Assembly (NCBI GenBank): GCA_022844345.1
Contig: JALHLU010000010.1
Coordinates: 56,341-120,340, forward strand
Direction of reading: 5' to 3'
DNA from: Hyphomonadaceae bacterium
GTDB lineage: Bacteria; Pseudomonadota; Alphaproteobacteria; Caulobacterales; Hyphomonadaceae
Length of the DNA: 64,000 nt
Below the pieces are notes generated by a model. It saw only the letters and a list, made by a program, of their open reading frames with translations, was not told where the DNA came from and did not search any database. Position 1 is the first letter of the stretch. Every line of letters starts with the position of its first letter. Position numbers and translations under genes: made by a program. Below are positions 55,666 to 64,000 of this stretch, piece by piece.

Positions 55666-56573
55666 CAACCGCTGTGAGTAATCCAGTCGCAGTCCCTTCC
55701 GGACCCGCTGCACCGCCTGCCGGCCATCCCGGTCATGGCGCGCGCACCAGCGATACGGTAACTCACATCCGGCCAAGTCGTGGGCTGCTTGACCTCGGCC
55801 TCGACAAGGTCTGGCAATACAGACACTTGCTGCTCACGCTCGTTCGCCGCGATGTCAGCGTCAGGTACAAGCAGGCCGCCTTGGGGGCCGGGTGGGCGAT
55901 CATTCAACCGCTCTTCGCTGTCCTCATCTTTACACTGATCTTCTCGACCATAGCGAAACTGCCGGTTCCCAGCAACGTCCCCTATCTGGTGTTCGCACTC
56001 GCCGCCGTCTTGCCCTGGAACTACTTCGCCGACAGCGTCCGCAACGCTTCGACCAGCCTCGTCAACGAGGAAGAGCTGGTGAAGAAGGTCTACTTTCCGC
56101 GACTCGTTCTTCCCCTGGCCGGCGTGGTCACGCCGATTGTTGACTTCACAATAGGTTTGGCTGTGCTGATCGTCGTGATGCTGCTGTTCGGCATCACGCC
56201 GAGCTGGCGGCTTGCGATCATTCCCTTGCTACTCGTCTATGCAAGCGCGACCGCCCTCATGGTGTCGCTGTGGCTCAGCCCGATAAACGTCCGCTTTCGC
56301 GATGTGAAGCACACGTTGCCGTTCCTTCTCCAGATCTGGATGTATGGTTCGCCCGTGGTCTACGCCTCCAGCATGATACCGCCGGAGTGGAGCTGGGCCT
56401 TCGCATTGAACCCGCTCGTAGGCGTCATAGATGGCTTTCGCTGGGCTGTATTCGGCGACAGCGTGCTGTCGCTTACCTCGCTTGGAATTGGGGCAATAAT
56501 TGTCCTGCCGTTGCTCTTTGGCGGCCTAGTCTTCTTCAGGAAGCTGGAACGCACGTTCCCGGATGTGATCTGA
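55662..56573 (+). CDS. wzm: Polysaccharide ABC exporter permease (Wzm-like)
   Basis: 303-residue inner-membrane permease of the ABC-2 type. After a proline-rich N-terminal tail, LTLVRRDVSVRYKQAALGAGWAIIQPL is the family signature. Six hydrophobic helices follow, with SPINVRFRDVKHTLPFLLQIWMYGSPVVY in the middle. It pairs with the ATP-binding protein starting at the TGATG overlap and exports lipid-linked polysaccharide. Confidence 0.93.
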   Translation: MTTAVSNPVAVPSGPAAPPAGHPGHGARTSDTVTHIRPSRGLLDLGLDKVWQYRHLLLTLVRRDVSVRYKQAALGAGWAIIQPLFAVLIFTLIFSTIAKLPVPSNVPYLVFALAAVLPWNYFADSVRNASTSLVNEEELVKKVYFPRLVLPLAGVVTPIVDFTIGLAVLIVVMLLFGITPSWRLAIIPLLLVYASATALMVSLWLSPINVRFRDVKHTLPFLLQIWMYGSPVVYASSMIPPEWSWAFALNPLVGVIDGFRWAVFGDSVLSLTSLGIGAIIVLPLLFGGLVFFRKLERTFPDVI

Positions 56574-57778
56574 TGACGGATTTCGCGATCAGGGCCGAAG
56601 GCCTTAGCAAGAGGTACGTACTTGGAGCGACCGGGAGTCGGCCGGACTCGCTGCGAGACGCAGTACAGACGATGTTCACGCCCAGGAAGCGCACGGGACC
56701 CAGCGAGTTCTGGGCGCTCAAGAATGCGAGCTTCGATATCCGTCGCGGCGAGAACGTCGGCATCATCGGCCACAACGGGGCTGGGAAATCGACACTGCTG
56801 AAAATCCTGTCTCAGATCGTCACTCCGACCACTGGCACTGCGGAACTCAAAGGCCGGCTCGGGGCGCTCCTTGAGGTCGGTACGGGTTTTCACCGCGAGC
56901 TTTCAGGGCGCGAGAATGTCTATCTTTATGGCTCCATTCTCGGGATGGATCGCAAAGAGGTCGACAAGAAGTTCGACGCCATCGTCGAGTTCTCGGAAAT
57001 CGGGCATTTCATAGACACGCCGGTCAAGCGATACTCCAGCGGCATGTATGTCCGCCTCGCCTTCTCGGTCGCGGCGCACCTCGATCCCGACATTCTTCTT
57101 CTCGACGAAGTGCTCGCGGTTGGCGACTTCAGTTTCCAGCGCAAGTGCATGGATTTCTCCCGGCGCCTGCAGCAGCGCGGCTCCACCATTCTTGTGGTGT
57201 CCCACAACATGGCCTCCATCAAGGCGATGTGTCCGCGCGTGATCTACATGAAGAAGGGCGAGGTCATGTTTGATGGCCCGACCGACGAGGGCCTCGCGCT
57301 CTATGAAAGCAACGGCAAGCTCGCGACCCTGCCCTGGTTCCACGCCTCGGGCGAGCCGCCTGTCACCATCACATCCGTCGAACTGCTGACCAAAGAGGGC
57401 CAGCCGCGGATGATGTTCGACTACGGCGAGCAAATGCGAATCCGCTTGTCGTACAAGGCGTCGCGGCCAATCGAGGCGCCCCATTTCGTGTGCGCCGTAA
57501 AGCGATCGGATGACACGCTGTGCTGCAACTACAGCAGCTGGAGCGATGAAGCCAATCTGCGTCGCCTGGAAGGCGAAGGCGTGATCGAAGTTCTGACGCC
57601 TCCCTTGAGTCTGGTATCGGAAGGCTATTCGATCGAGGTTCTGGTTCGGGAAAATAACACGGGCGCTGTGGTTGCAGCTCAGTCCGGCGCATCCTTCCAC
57701 CTACGCCACGAGGTATTCGATCCGGCTGGCTTCGGGGTTTTCCACGAACGGGCGGAATGGTCTCATGACCGGACCTAG
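56573..57778 (+). CDS. wzt: Polysaccharide ABC exporter ATPase with C-terminal domain (Wzt-like)
   Basis: 401 residues. Residues 1-245 are the ATPase: Walker A GHNGAGKST (66-74), signature YSSGMYVRL, Walker B DILLLDEVLAVGD. Residues 260-400 are a beta-rich extension of the Wzt carbohydrate-binding type, which in O-antigen systems recognises the terminal modified sugar and couples chain end to export. This suggests the neighbouring transferases add the terminal cap. It overlaps the NeuD-like gene by 14 bases. Confidence 0.92.
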   Translation: MTDFAIRAEGLSKRYVLGATGSRPDSLRDAVQTMFTPRKRTGPSEFWALKNASFDIRRGENVGIIGHNGAGKSTLLKILSQIVTPTTGTAELKGRLGALLEVGTGFHRELSGRENVYLYGSILGMDRKEVDKKFDAIVEFSEIGHFIDTPVKRYSSGMYVRLAFSVAAHLDPDILLLDEVLAVGDFSFQRKCMDFSRRLQQRGSTILVVSHNMASIKAMCPRVIYMKKGEVMFDGPTDEGLALYESNGKLATLPWFHASGEPPVTITSVELLTKEGQPRMMFDYGEQMRIRLSYKASRPIEAPHFVCAVKRSDDTLCCNYSSWSDEANLRRLEGEGVIEVLTPPLSLVSEGYSIEVLVRENNTGAVVAAQSGASFHLRHEVFDPAGFGVFHERAEWSHDRT

Positions 57779-58451
57779 CCGAGAGCTGATATTTGTTGCG
57801 GCAAGCGGCCTGGCGCGCGAGGCGCTTTCCGCCATACGCGCACAGGATGCGTTCACTGCAGTTGGTTTTCTGGATGACTCGGCGTCTCTGGCTGGCGCAA
57901 CTGTTGACGGTTTGCCGGTGCTTGGCCCAACCAGCGCAATCGTCAAATTTCCGGCCGCGCAGATTGTCGTATGCGCCGGCCGCGGGGTCGTGCGGGAACA
58001 GATAGTTGATCGCCTGACAGCGCTTGGAGTCTCGCAGGAGCGGTATGCGACCCTTATCGACCCGACGGTCAACATCCCGCCGGGCTGCGAAGTCGGCGCT
58101 GGAGCGATTGTCCTGGGCGGCGTCCGTCTCACAACCGCAGTTTCGATCGGCAGGCACGCTGTCGTCATGCCGAACGTGACGTTGACCCATGACTGCGTGC
58201 TGGAGGATTTCGCGACTGCGTGCGCTGGCGTTACGCTGGGCGGAAACGTCTTGATCCAGCGCGGCGCCTATTTGGGAATGAACGCATCGGTGCGCCAGGG
58301 TACGGTGGTTGGGGCCGCCGCTACGCTTGGCATGGGCTCTGCGCTTCTGGGCGACCTTCCAGCCGGGCAGACATGGGCTGGCGTTCCTGCGCGGCCTCTG
58401 GACCTACCAGGCATTGAGACCAAGAAGCTGCATCTGGAGCGGGGGCGCTAG
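57765..58451 (+). CDS. NeuD-like sugar O-/N-acyltransferase
   Basis: 228 residues. An N-terminal nucleotide-fold domain (FVAASGLAREALSAI, VGFLDD) and a C-terminal left-handed beta-helix of hexapeptide coils (NIPPGCEVGAGAIVLGGVRL, ATLGMGSALLGDLPAGQTWAGVPARPL) are the NeuD/PglD layout. It would acetylate a sugar hydroxyl or amine, with acetyl-CoA. Start lies within the wzt end; a GTG-started glycosyltransferase follows at TAGTG. Confidence 0.88.
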   Translation: MTGPSRELIFVAASGLAREALSAIRAQDAFTAVGFLDDSASLAGATVDGLPVLGPTSAIVKFPAAQIVVCAGRGVVREQIVDRLTALGVSQERYATLIDPTVNIPPGCEVGAGAIVLGGVRLTTAVSIGRHAVVMPNVTLTHDCVLEDFATACAGVTLGGNVLIQRGAYLGMNASVRQGTVVGAAATLGMGSALLGDLPAGQTWAGVPARPLDLPGIETKKLHLERGR

Positions 58452-59569
58452 TGGCGAGCTTTGATGTTGTCGTGCCGTGTTACAACTACGCCCGGTTTCT
58501 GGAACGGTGCGTAGCCAGCGTCCTGAACCAGGAAGACGCTGATGTGCGGGTCCTGATCATTGACGACTGCTCGAGCGATGATTCAGCGGTGGTTGGTCAA
58601 CGGCTTGCCGACGCGGATCCGAGGGTCGAGTTCCGGCGGCACGAGGTCAACAAGGGACATATCGCCACTTACAATGAAGGCCTTATTGGCTGGGCCAAGG
58701 CAGACTATTCGCTGCTGCTTTCGGCGGACGACGGCCTGGCGCCGGGCGCGTTCAAGCGCGCGCTGCCATTGTTCGAGGGATCACCGGAAGTCGGCCTGGT
58801 CTTTGGAACAGCAAAGATAACAACACGAGACGATGAGTTCTCGTTTCCGCCCGATAACGATTTTGAATCGACGCAGGTCGTACCCGGCGAAGCGTTCTTG
58901 AAATACTGCTGCGAGAACACGCTCAATCCGGTGCCGACATCGACTGCCATTGTGCGAACAAAGTGGCAGCAGCGCCTTGGAGGCTATCGCAGCGACCTTC
59001 CCCACTCTGGTGATATGGAAATGTGGATGCGTTTTGCGTCCCATGGGCGCATTGGCCTTGTTCGATCCGTGCAGGGTGAATACCGGCAACATGACCGGAA
59101 CATGAGCCAGAATTACTATGCTCGGGCGGTGGGGGACCGGCAGGAGTTCGCCCTGACGTGCCGGAAGGCTCTGGATCCAATTCTTCCGACAATTCCAGAA
59201 GCCCGCCAGTGGCTGGAAGCCATGCACGCAGTTATCTCGTTCTACGCCAGTCAGAATGCGCTGGCAGCCTTTGAGCGTGGCGACGTCGAGGCGTTCGAGG
59301 CCTTGTATTCGCTGGAGCGCGAAATGTCGGCACACATGGAAGCGCCCCGCCAGTATCCGCGTTTGAAAATCCGCAAGCTGCTTGGACACAAGGTGTGGAG
59401 CGTCCTGCGCGGCGCTCAGAAAGCGCTCGGCCGCCAGGTGAGTAAGCCTGAACCGCTTAACGTGACCGGGCTTCCCACCCACGGCGATCTCATCGGCTGG
59501 TGGCCTGAGCGCCAATCGGATCCGCTGCCCAATACCGCCTTGTCGGATGCTGGAAATTCGAGCCTCTGA
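58451..59569 (+). CDS. Family 2 glycosyltransferase
   Basis: 372 residues. GT-A fold: DVVVPCYNYARFLERCVASVL, IIDDCSSDDS, and the DxD-type LLSADDGLAPGAF; GYRSDLPHSGDMEMWMRFA is the acceptor-side motif. The last 100 residues are charged and helical. It starts at a GTG overlapping the NeuD-like stop by one base and ends the plus-strand polysaccharide operon. The linkage made is unknown. Confidence 0.88.
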   Translation: MASFDVVVPCYNYARFLERCVASVLNQEDADVRVLIIDDCSSDDSAVVGQRLADADPRVEFRRHEVNKGHIATYNEGLIGWAKADYSLLLSADDGLAPGAFKRALPLFEGSPEVGLVFGTAKITTRDDEFSFPPDNDFESTQVVPGEAFLKYCCENTLNPVPTSTAIVRTKWQQRLGGYRSDLPHSGDMEMWMRFASHGRIGLVRSVQGEYRQHDRNMSQNYYARAVGDRQEFALTCRKALDPILPTIPEARQWLEAMHAVISFYASQNALAAFERGDVEAFEALYSLEREMSAHMEAPRQYPRLKIRKLLGHKVWSVLRGAQKALGRQVSKPEPLNVTGLPTHGDLIGWWPERQSDPLPNTALSDAGNSSL

Positions 59570-59622
59570 GACGCCTGCGCGAGATGGTTTCCGCTGTGCG
59601 CACGCGCATCTGACAGACTTTC

Positions 59623-59990
59623 CTTAGCGGTAGCTCTTCAGATCAAGCTACAACACGTGGCACTGCGAGATCGACCGCTCGCTCATAATCTCGTCAGCCA
59701 GCTGGCGCTTGCGCGCAGGCCTCGGAGCGTTCGTTTGATGACATCGTGCAACATATGACGCGGTCGAACGAAAGGCCTGCCCCGATCCGCTTCGGCCGGT
59801 TGTTATCTCACTTGAGCGCACACATGCGTTTCATCTTGGAGGGCGTCATCCCGTCTCACTTCTTCTTCCACGCATAGTTGGTCGCTTGGCTGGCCGCCGC
59901 CTTGCGGCAGACTTCCTCGACCCGCGTTCCGTCCTCACCCTACTGGGAGATGAACGCCTTCTGAGTGTCCGTGAACTTCGATGCCTTCAT
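59623..59990 (-). pseudogene. Decayed IS3-family (IS407-like) transposase fragment
   Basis: Read on the minus strand from ATG 59990 (with GGAGGAG upstream), the translation is MKASKFTDTQKAFISQ, stop, GEDGTRVEEVCRKAAASQAT, then KKK, stop, DGMTPSKMKRM, then later a shifted frame with RPARKRQLADEIMSER. This is the N-terminal OrfA of IS3-family elements and the start of OrfB, with at least three in-frame stops, one frameshift and no catalytic DDE part. It fills the 547-base gap between two glycosyltransferase genes; the rest of the gap shows no other gene. Confidence 0.78.
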
Positions 59991-60116
59991 CGCCTCGCTC
60001 CTCCCAACCAGGGAAAATACGGCGAAAAACTCTAGCTCAAAACGGTCCAAAATCTCGGGCGCACGTCACTTGGGCCCTGTCGGGTCGGCGGCCCTGCCCC
60101 GGCTGTTGAGGTGCAG

Positions 60117-61031
60117 TTATGGGCTCGCAAGCAACAGACGGCAGGCGGAGCGAACACGCCAGGCCGCGATACGCGCATGCGATATGCCACTCTCGCGAAT
60201 GATTTCGCCCTTGAATGGCGTTCGCCCAAGGTAATTGTAATACAGTCCGGAATGTGGGTGGTAGTTCTTCCGAACCCACGGCTTGCGGTACCCTGAATAG
60301 TGCATGATGGCGGGGCGCCTGTGCGTTGCAAGCGGCACGAACATCTGCTGACCGTCATACGGCCGGTACATGCAGGTCTGCATGTTCCACACTACATCGA
60401 GCTTGGACCACCTGCCCCACAAGACCACGTTCAGTGCGTCCTGATCTAGCCATTTGATCTTGTCCCACTGTGATTCGAGAACCGCGACTGCCGAGTCAAA
60501 AATGCCCTCAGCGCGGATGCGCGCAATGTCCAGAACGAGTACGCCGGCATTGAAGTAGCCACGGGTGTCTGTGGGCAGATCCCACAGTGTCCTGAACGAT
60601 GCGGGGTCCACGCCAGGATCATCGACTGCCGCAATCGGAGCGCCCTGAAGATCATGGCGCCACATGCCGCCAAGATCCCGCAAGACGATGAGATCGCAAT
60701 CGAGGTAGATCACGCGCTGGCACTCTGCAGGCAGGATTTCAGTCAGGGCGAAGCGGAAGAACGTCGCACGACTGATATGGTCAATCCCCGGGAACTTCAG
60801 GAGCCTCGAGTTCGAGATCTCGAACCACGTGAACTTGGCGCCCCGGCCGCACGCTTCCACCTGCTTCTGCAGAGCAGCGCCAACGCCTTCATGCACGATG
60901 ACGAACTCGACGGGGGCTGAGCGCGTTTCCTTAACCACGGACGCGATTGTGACCCCGGCGTGCTTCGCGTATGTCGCGTCGAACCCCATACCGACAATTA
61001 TGGGCCCGTCAGTGCGTACTTGGGCGCTCAA
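60117..61031 (-). CDS. Family 8 glycosyltransferase
   Basis: 304 residues. GT8 layout like LPS galactosyl/glucosyltransferases: VGMGFDATYAKHAGVTIAS, the metal-binding DxD in YLDCDLIVLRDL, FNAGVLVLD and DQDALNVVLWGRW. A TTG start with GGAG 8-10 bases upstream; ATG at residue 15 would remove conserved residues. It is on the minus strand with the next gene, behind the IS fragment. Confidence 0.88.
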   Translation of the reverse strand: MSAQVRTDGPIIVGMGFDATYAKHAGVTIASVVKETRSAPVEFVIVHEGVGAALQKQVEACGRGAKFTWFEISNSRLLKFPGIDHISRATFFRFALTEILPAECQRVIYLDCDLIVLRDLGGMWRHDLQGAPIAAVDDPGVDPASFRTLWDLPTDTRGYFNAGVLVLDIARIRAEGIFDSAVAVLESQWDKIKWLDQDALNVVLWGRWSKLDVVWNMQTCMYRPYDGQQMFVPLATHRRPAIMHYSGYRKPWVRKNYHPHSGLYYNYLGRTPFKGEIIRESGISHARIAAWRVRSACRLLLASP

Positions 61032-61083
61032 CAGAATATCTCCTGCGAAGGATTAGCCTGAAACAGTCCGAATTGCGTGAAAA

Positions 61084-62121
61084 TCACTGTCTGGCTCCGT
61101 GACCCTGATCCGATCGCGCGCCCGTCTGTGAAGCCGCTGACGACAGCCAGGTTGTGAGGGTGTCGCGTCGCATGGGAGCCGGCCGCAGGCCGAGCATCTG
61201 CATGACGCGCAGCGCCGAATAGGCAAATCCCCCGTAGGTCTCCCAGAACACCATCGAAAAGGTAGCTGGAGAAAACCAGCCAAAGAAAGAGCCGACGCGC
61301 CAGCGCAATGACCCCACGCCCTTCAGGAAGGCAATAACCTGTCCACGATAGAGATACTTGATCGTGTAGGCGCCCCGACCGATGCTGTATTGCCGGAACA
61401 ATTTTTTGATATCTGCTGTCTTGCGGCCGTGGTGGTGGCTCAGGACAATGTCAGGATTGTAGGCCCCGCCCCAGCCATGCGCAGAGATGCGAGCGATGAC
61501 ATCCAGATCTTCAGCGGCTGCGAGGGGAGCGCCGGCGCCGAGGTTTTCGTCGTAACCCTCGACTTGCTCGAACGCCTTGCGGCGGAGCGCCAGGTTGGCG
61601 CCAATCACCTCCTCCGTCAGCCGATACTGCTTTGGCCGAAAGTGTAGCGGAATACGCGATGGATTGGTCGTCGCAGGATCATCACTGGGATCAAACAGCT
61701 CGACACGGCCCGTCACCCAGCCAAGCTCTGGATCTGCGTCGAAGGCAGCGAGGATCTTGGAAAGGAAGTCTGGAGCCACGTAGCAATCATCGTCGGTGTA
61801 AGCGACGATTTGTCCAACCGAGACAGCCGTACCCGAATTGCGCGCCGCGCTCGCACCCCTCGCCGGCTCGAAGACGTACTTGATCGTTGTCGGCATGTAC
61901 TTCCGAGCGGCACGGATCACCTCGGCGGTCGCATCGGTTGATCCGTTGTCAGCGACCACCAGTTCCCAGCACCGCGGGTCAAGATCGATCGCTGCGATTG
62001 CCCGCAAGCACGCTTCCAGCCGATCACCCCGATTGAGGGTTGCAACGACCAGGCTGATCGGCAACCGGTCTGTTTCGGGCTTAACCATCGTACCTTCTGG
62101 TTGACCATACTGGTCGTTCAT
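61084..62121 (-). CDS. Family 2 glycosyltransferase
   Basis: 345 residues from ATG 62121. GT-A features: SLVVATLNRGDRLEACLRAI, LVVADNGSTDATAE, TDDDCYVAPDFLSKI (metal-binding DDD) and EDLDVIARISAHGW. Possible membrane-associated segment near GSFFGWFSPATFSMVFW. ATG 62088 (MVKPETDR) with AGAAGG 4 bases upstream is an alternative. Downstream on the same strand is the GT8 gene. The acceptor is unknown. Confidence 0.87.
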   Translation of the reverse strand: MNDQYGQPEGTMVKPETDRLPISLVVATLNRGDRLEACLRAIAAIDLDPRCWELVVADNGSTDATAEVIRAARKYMPTTIKYVFEPARGASAARNSGTAVSVGQIVAYTDDDCYVAPDFLSKILAAFDADPELGWVTGRVELFDPSDDPATTNPSRIPLHFRPKQYRLTEEVIGANLALRRKAFEQVEGYDENLGAGAPLAAAEDLDVIARISAHGWGGAYNPDIVLSHHHGRKTADIKKLFRQYSIGRGAYTIKYLYRGQVIAFLKGVGSLRWRVGSFFGWFSPATFSMVFWETYGGFAYSALRVMQMLGLRPAPMRRDTLTTWLSSAASQTGARSDQGHGARQ

Positions 62122-62411
62122 TGCGCTCGCCTTGATTGCCGCTGCGGACCCGGGGGCAATTTCAACAACGCTTGCAATCCACGCACCGCAGAGTGGTTGG
62201 CACGCCCCGGACTTCCGCATCGTCTTCAGCAAGTTGAGAGCCAACCACCCTCCTAGCGTGGCGGGGTTACGATTGCCCTCATCTCGTGCAATGACCAAGC
62301 GTTAACCAAGGTATTCCCGCGAAATGCCAACCTGTATGGAACAGGCGGCGCCACGGTATGCCCAAAGCGCGTCTGGCTCACCAATCAGCTAGTGCCAGCA
62401 TTCTCTACGGA

Positions 62412-64000
62412 TCAGAGGATGGTGATTGGATCGATCACGACATCAAACAGCGTCTGATGGGGCATATTCAAATACCCCGGATAGTCAAACACGCTTGAAT
62501 CTATATTCAGCACGCCGTCAATCGCTGTGCCACTATTGGACAAGACAAACAGCGGTGCGGTGCCGTCCAGTTCCGTGTCCCATTGTTCTTCCAGCAGGGC
62601 GGTTTCGAGCAGCACGGCAGGTTCAGGCAACATGGTCAGGCCGGCATCAGATGCTGCACCGGATTGACCGTTAGCAGAGGCCGCCTCCTCGTAGCTGAGC
62701 GTCACATCGTAGGCCCTGGTGACCGAGCCGTCGGACATGATCACGCCGGAAGAGCCGTGAACCGTGTTGCCGTCTGCATCGACGTAGCCGGCACCATCGC
62801 TAGCAAGGCCAATGGACTTGACGCCAGCATCGGCAAGCGTCCGCATTTCGGAGGCGTGGGATACGCCGTCCTGGTTGACGTCTTCCCAGACGAGGAAGTC
62901 GCCAAACGCCGCGTCCTCGGCCGAGAGAACGCCATCACCGTTCGAATCGAACGCACGAAGACCCTCGAGATCGGTCTGCGCGCCTGGGAGGTCGGTGACG
63001 AAAGAGATCTCGGCGACATCGCTGATGACACCGTCCTGGTTGCGATCGAGCGCGAGGAAGGCGTTGCCGCCAGCGGCCCATGCACCCGCCTCGAGCACGC
63101 CATCACCATCGAAGTCGAACGAAACGCCGGAGGTCAGCTGCAGGCCCGAGCCGTCCAGATCCAGGATGACGGGAGGCGCTGCTGTTTGCGCCTGGAACAC
63201 CACATCGACGAAGTATCCAGAGCTGTTCCAGGTTTGGGTTGGCAACACGTTTCCGCCCACCGCAAAGACGCCTGCGTTCATCGGGGTCGTCAGCATGCCG
63301 TCAGCGCTGGTGCGCGCGACGGAGTGATAGCTTGCCGTGGCGCCATAGGCCTCGACTGCGCCCTGCCCGTTGTTGAACACGTAGCTGTAGGAGACGACGT
63401 AGGTTTGGCCGGCCGCAAGCGAGATCGGCGATGTCAGCGTACCAACCTGCCAGCCTGTCGCGCCAACGCCCGACGTTACCGTCACCGAACCCAGCTTCAC
63501 GCCAGCGGAAGTCCACAGAGACAGCGTGCGCACATCGGTGTCGGTCGAATCCGCAGAGCCGCGGTAATACTGCAGCGCCGTGATCTGGCCCGTCTGGTTC
63601 GCCACAAACCGCGTACCGAGCTCGTAATTGGTCGGATCCTGCGTTCCTGTTTCGAAGACCCCCGGGGTCACCGCGCCATACAACGTCGATGGCGCTGCTT
63701 CCGACACGTCCGTCACGGTCACCGTCACCGCCTTGGTCGTCGCAGCAGCGATGCCATCAGAGGCGCTGACGATGATGTCGTAGACATTGTTCGCGCCAAC
63801 GTCGGCCGGAGCCTCGAAGTTCGGAGCCGACACGAACGCCAGAGCGCCCGTCGATGCGTTGATCGTGAACCGCGATGCGTCCACGCCGCCCGCGATGGCG
63901 TAGGTGATCGGGTTGCTCTCCGCATCCGTCGCCGTCACAGACCCAACCGCCGTCGTGTTCTCCGCGATCGTGTAGCTCTCCGACGTGATCACCGGAGCCG
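62412..64000 (-). CDS. Large cadherin/DUF4082/Ca-binding surface protein (5' truncated)
   Basis: The frame is open at the window edge, so at least 529 residues of the C-terminal part are seen. The first about 95 residues form a cadherin-like repeat (VTATDAESNPITYAIAGG, VYDIIVSASDG, VTVTVTD). About 105-255 match DUF4082 (LYGAVTPGVFETGT, YELGTRFVANQTGQITALQYYRG). After that come Asp-rich calcium loops (DLDGSGLQL, DFDGDGVLE, DRNQDGVIS, DSNGDGVLS, DVNQDGVS), then a C-terminal tail likely serving as secretion signal. It resembles T1SS-exported adhesins; no secretion genes are within the window. Confidence 0.8.
   Translation of the reverse strand, partial: APVITSESYTIAENTTAVGSVTATDAESNPITYAIAGGVDASRFTINASTGALAFVSAPNFEAPADVGANNVYDIIVSASDGIAAATTKAVTVTVTDVSEAAPSTLYGAVTPGVFETGTQDPTNYELGTRFVANQTGQITALQYYRGSADSTDTDVRTLSLWTSAGVKLGSVTVTSGVGATGWQVGTLTSPISLAAGQTYVVSYSYVFNNGQGAVEAYGATASYHSVARTSADGMLTTPMNAGVFAVGGNVLPTQTWNSSGYFVDVVFQAQTAAPPVILDLDGSGLQLTSGVSFDFDGDGVLEAGAWAAGGNAFLALDRNQDGVISDVAEISFVTDLPGAQTDLEGLRAFDSNGDGVLSAEDAAFGDFLVWEDVNQDGVSHASEMRTLADAGVKSIGLASDGAGYVDADGNTVHGSSGVIMSDGSVTRAYDVTLSYEEAASANGQSGAASDAGLTMLPEPAVLLETALLEEQWDTELDGTAPLFVLSNSGTAIDGVLNIDSSVFDYPGYLNMPHQTLFDVVIDPITIL

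Noticed and set aside
59965..60234. Plus-strand frame of 89 codons in the gap between glycosyltransferases
   Set aside because: It overlaps the IS3 remnant and the glycosyltransferase 3' end in antisense and has no family signature.

Overview
The window is high-GC bacterial DNA that reads as an alphaproteobacterium, most likely of the Caulobacterales/Hyphomonadaceae type. This is an inference from gene content: a large TonB-dependent receptor with TRAP uptake, MsrP/MsrQ, the order YggT-DUF167-FolD, HldE, a GumN-like lipoprotein, and SqrR/BigR-type regulators. Genes are densely packed and many overlap by 1 or 4 bases. No CRISPR array, rRNA or intact mobile element was found. There are two tRNAs and one decayed IS3-family fragment.

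Region 1 (1-15.3 kb) handles arsenic and reactive sulfur. It opens with the 3' part of arsC and an ACR3 arsenite exporter. A minus-strand operon follows, with an exported DsrE-like protein, an exported unknown and a persulfide-dioxygenase-like enzyme. Next come a secreted unknown, a heme lipoprotein, a small unknown and an Fnr-like regulator. The core is a divergent locus. On the left, a BigR/SqrR-type repressor, a rhodanese and an RND pump form one operon. On the right, sulfide:quinone oxidoreductase, thioredoxin 2 and a DUF2892 membrane protein form another. A perfect inverted repeat overlaps both predicted promoters. A second SqrR-like regulator and a TauE-type exporter share a different palindrome (TTAG-N6-CTAA). 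I regard this sulfide-to-persulfide module with a co-regulated RND pump as the best candidate for an underdescribed system here.

Region 2 (15.4-26.6 kb) is a pectin or oligogalacturonate locus: TRAP transporter dctP-dctQ-dctM, a cupin-esterase fusion, a TonB-dependent receptor, a hydratase-family enzyme and two tandem family-1 pectate lyases. Copies of a 14-base operator with a central CG (GGWAACCGGTGTCA) lie before all three transcription units and point to one LacI-type regulator outside the window.

Region 3 (26.6-36.6 kb) is mostly housekeeping: YmdB-like phosphodiesterase, MsrPQ, HNH protein, FolD, DUF167, YggT, tRNA-Ala, pterin dehydratase, HAD phosphatase, amino acid permease, a single-domain response regulator and several small unknowns.

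Region 4 (37-62.3 kb) is dominated by surface-polysaccharide genes. HldE, a DprE1/DprE2-like pair, UDP-glucose dehydrogenase and UDP-xylose synthase come first. LhgO-like oxidase, NAD synthetase, PEP carboxylase, tRNA-Arg and a GumN-like lipoprotein interrupt. A compact operon then carries amino-sugar synthesis genes (acetyltransferase, dehydrogenase, two aminotransferases, epimerase), a Wzm/Wzt exporter whose ATPase has a C-terminal extension, a NeuD-like acyltransferase and glycosyltransferases. The window ends inside a large cadherin/DUF4082 calcium-binding surface protein.
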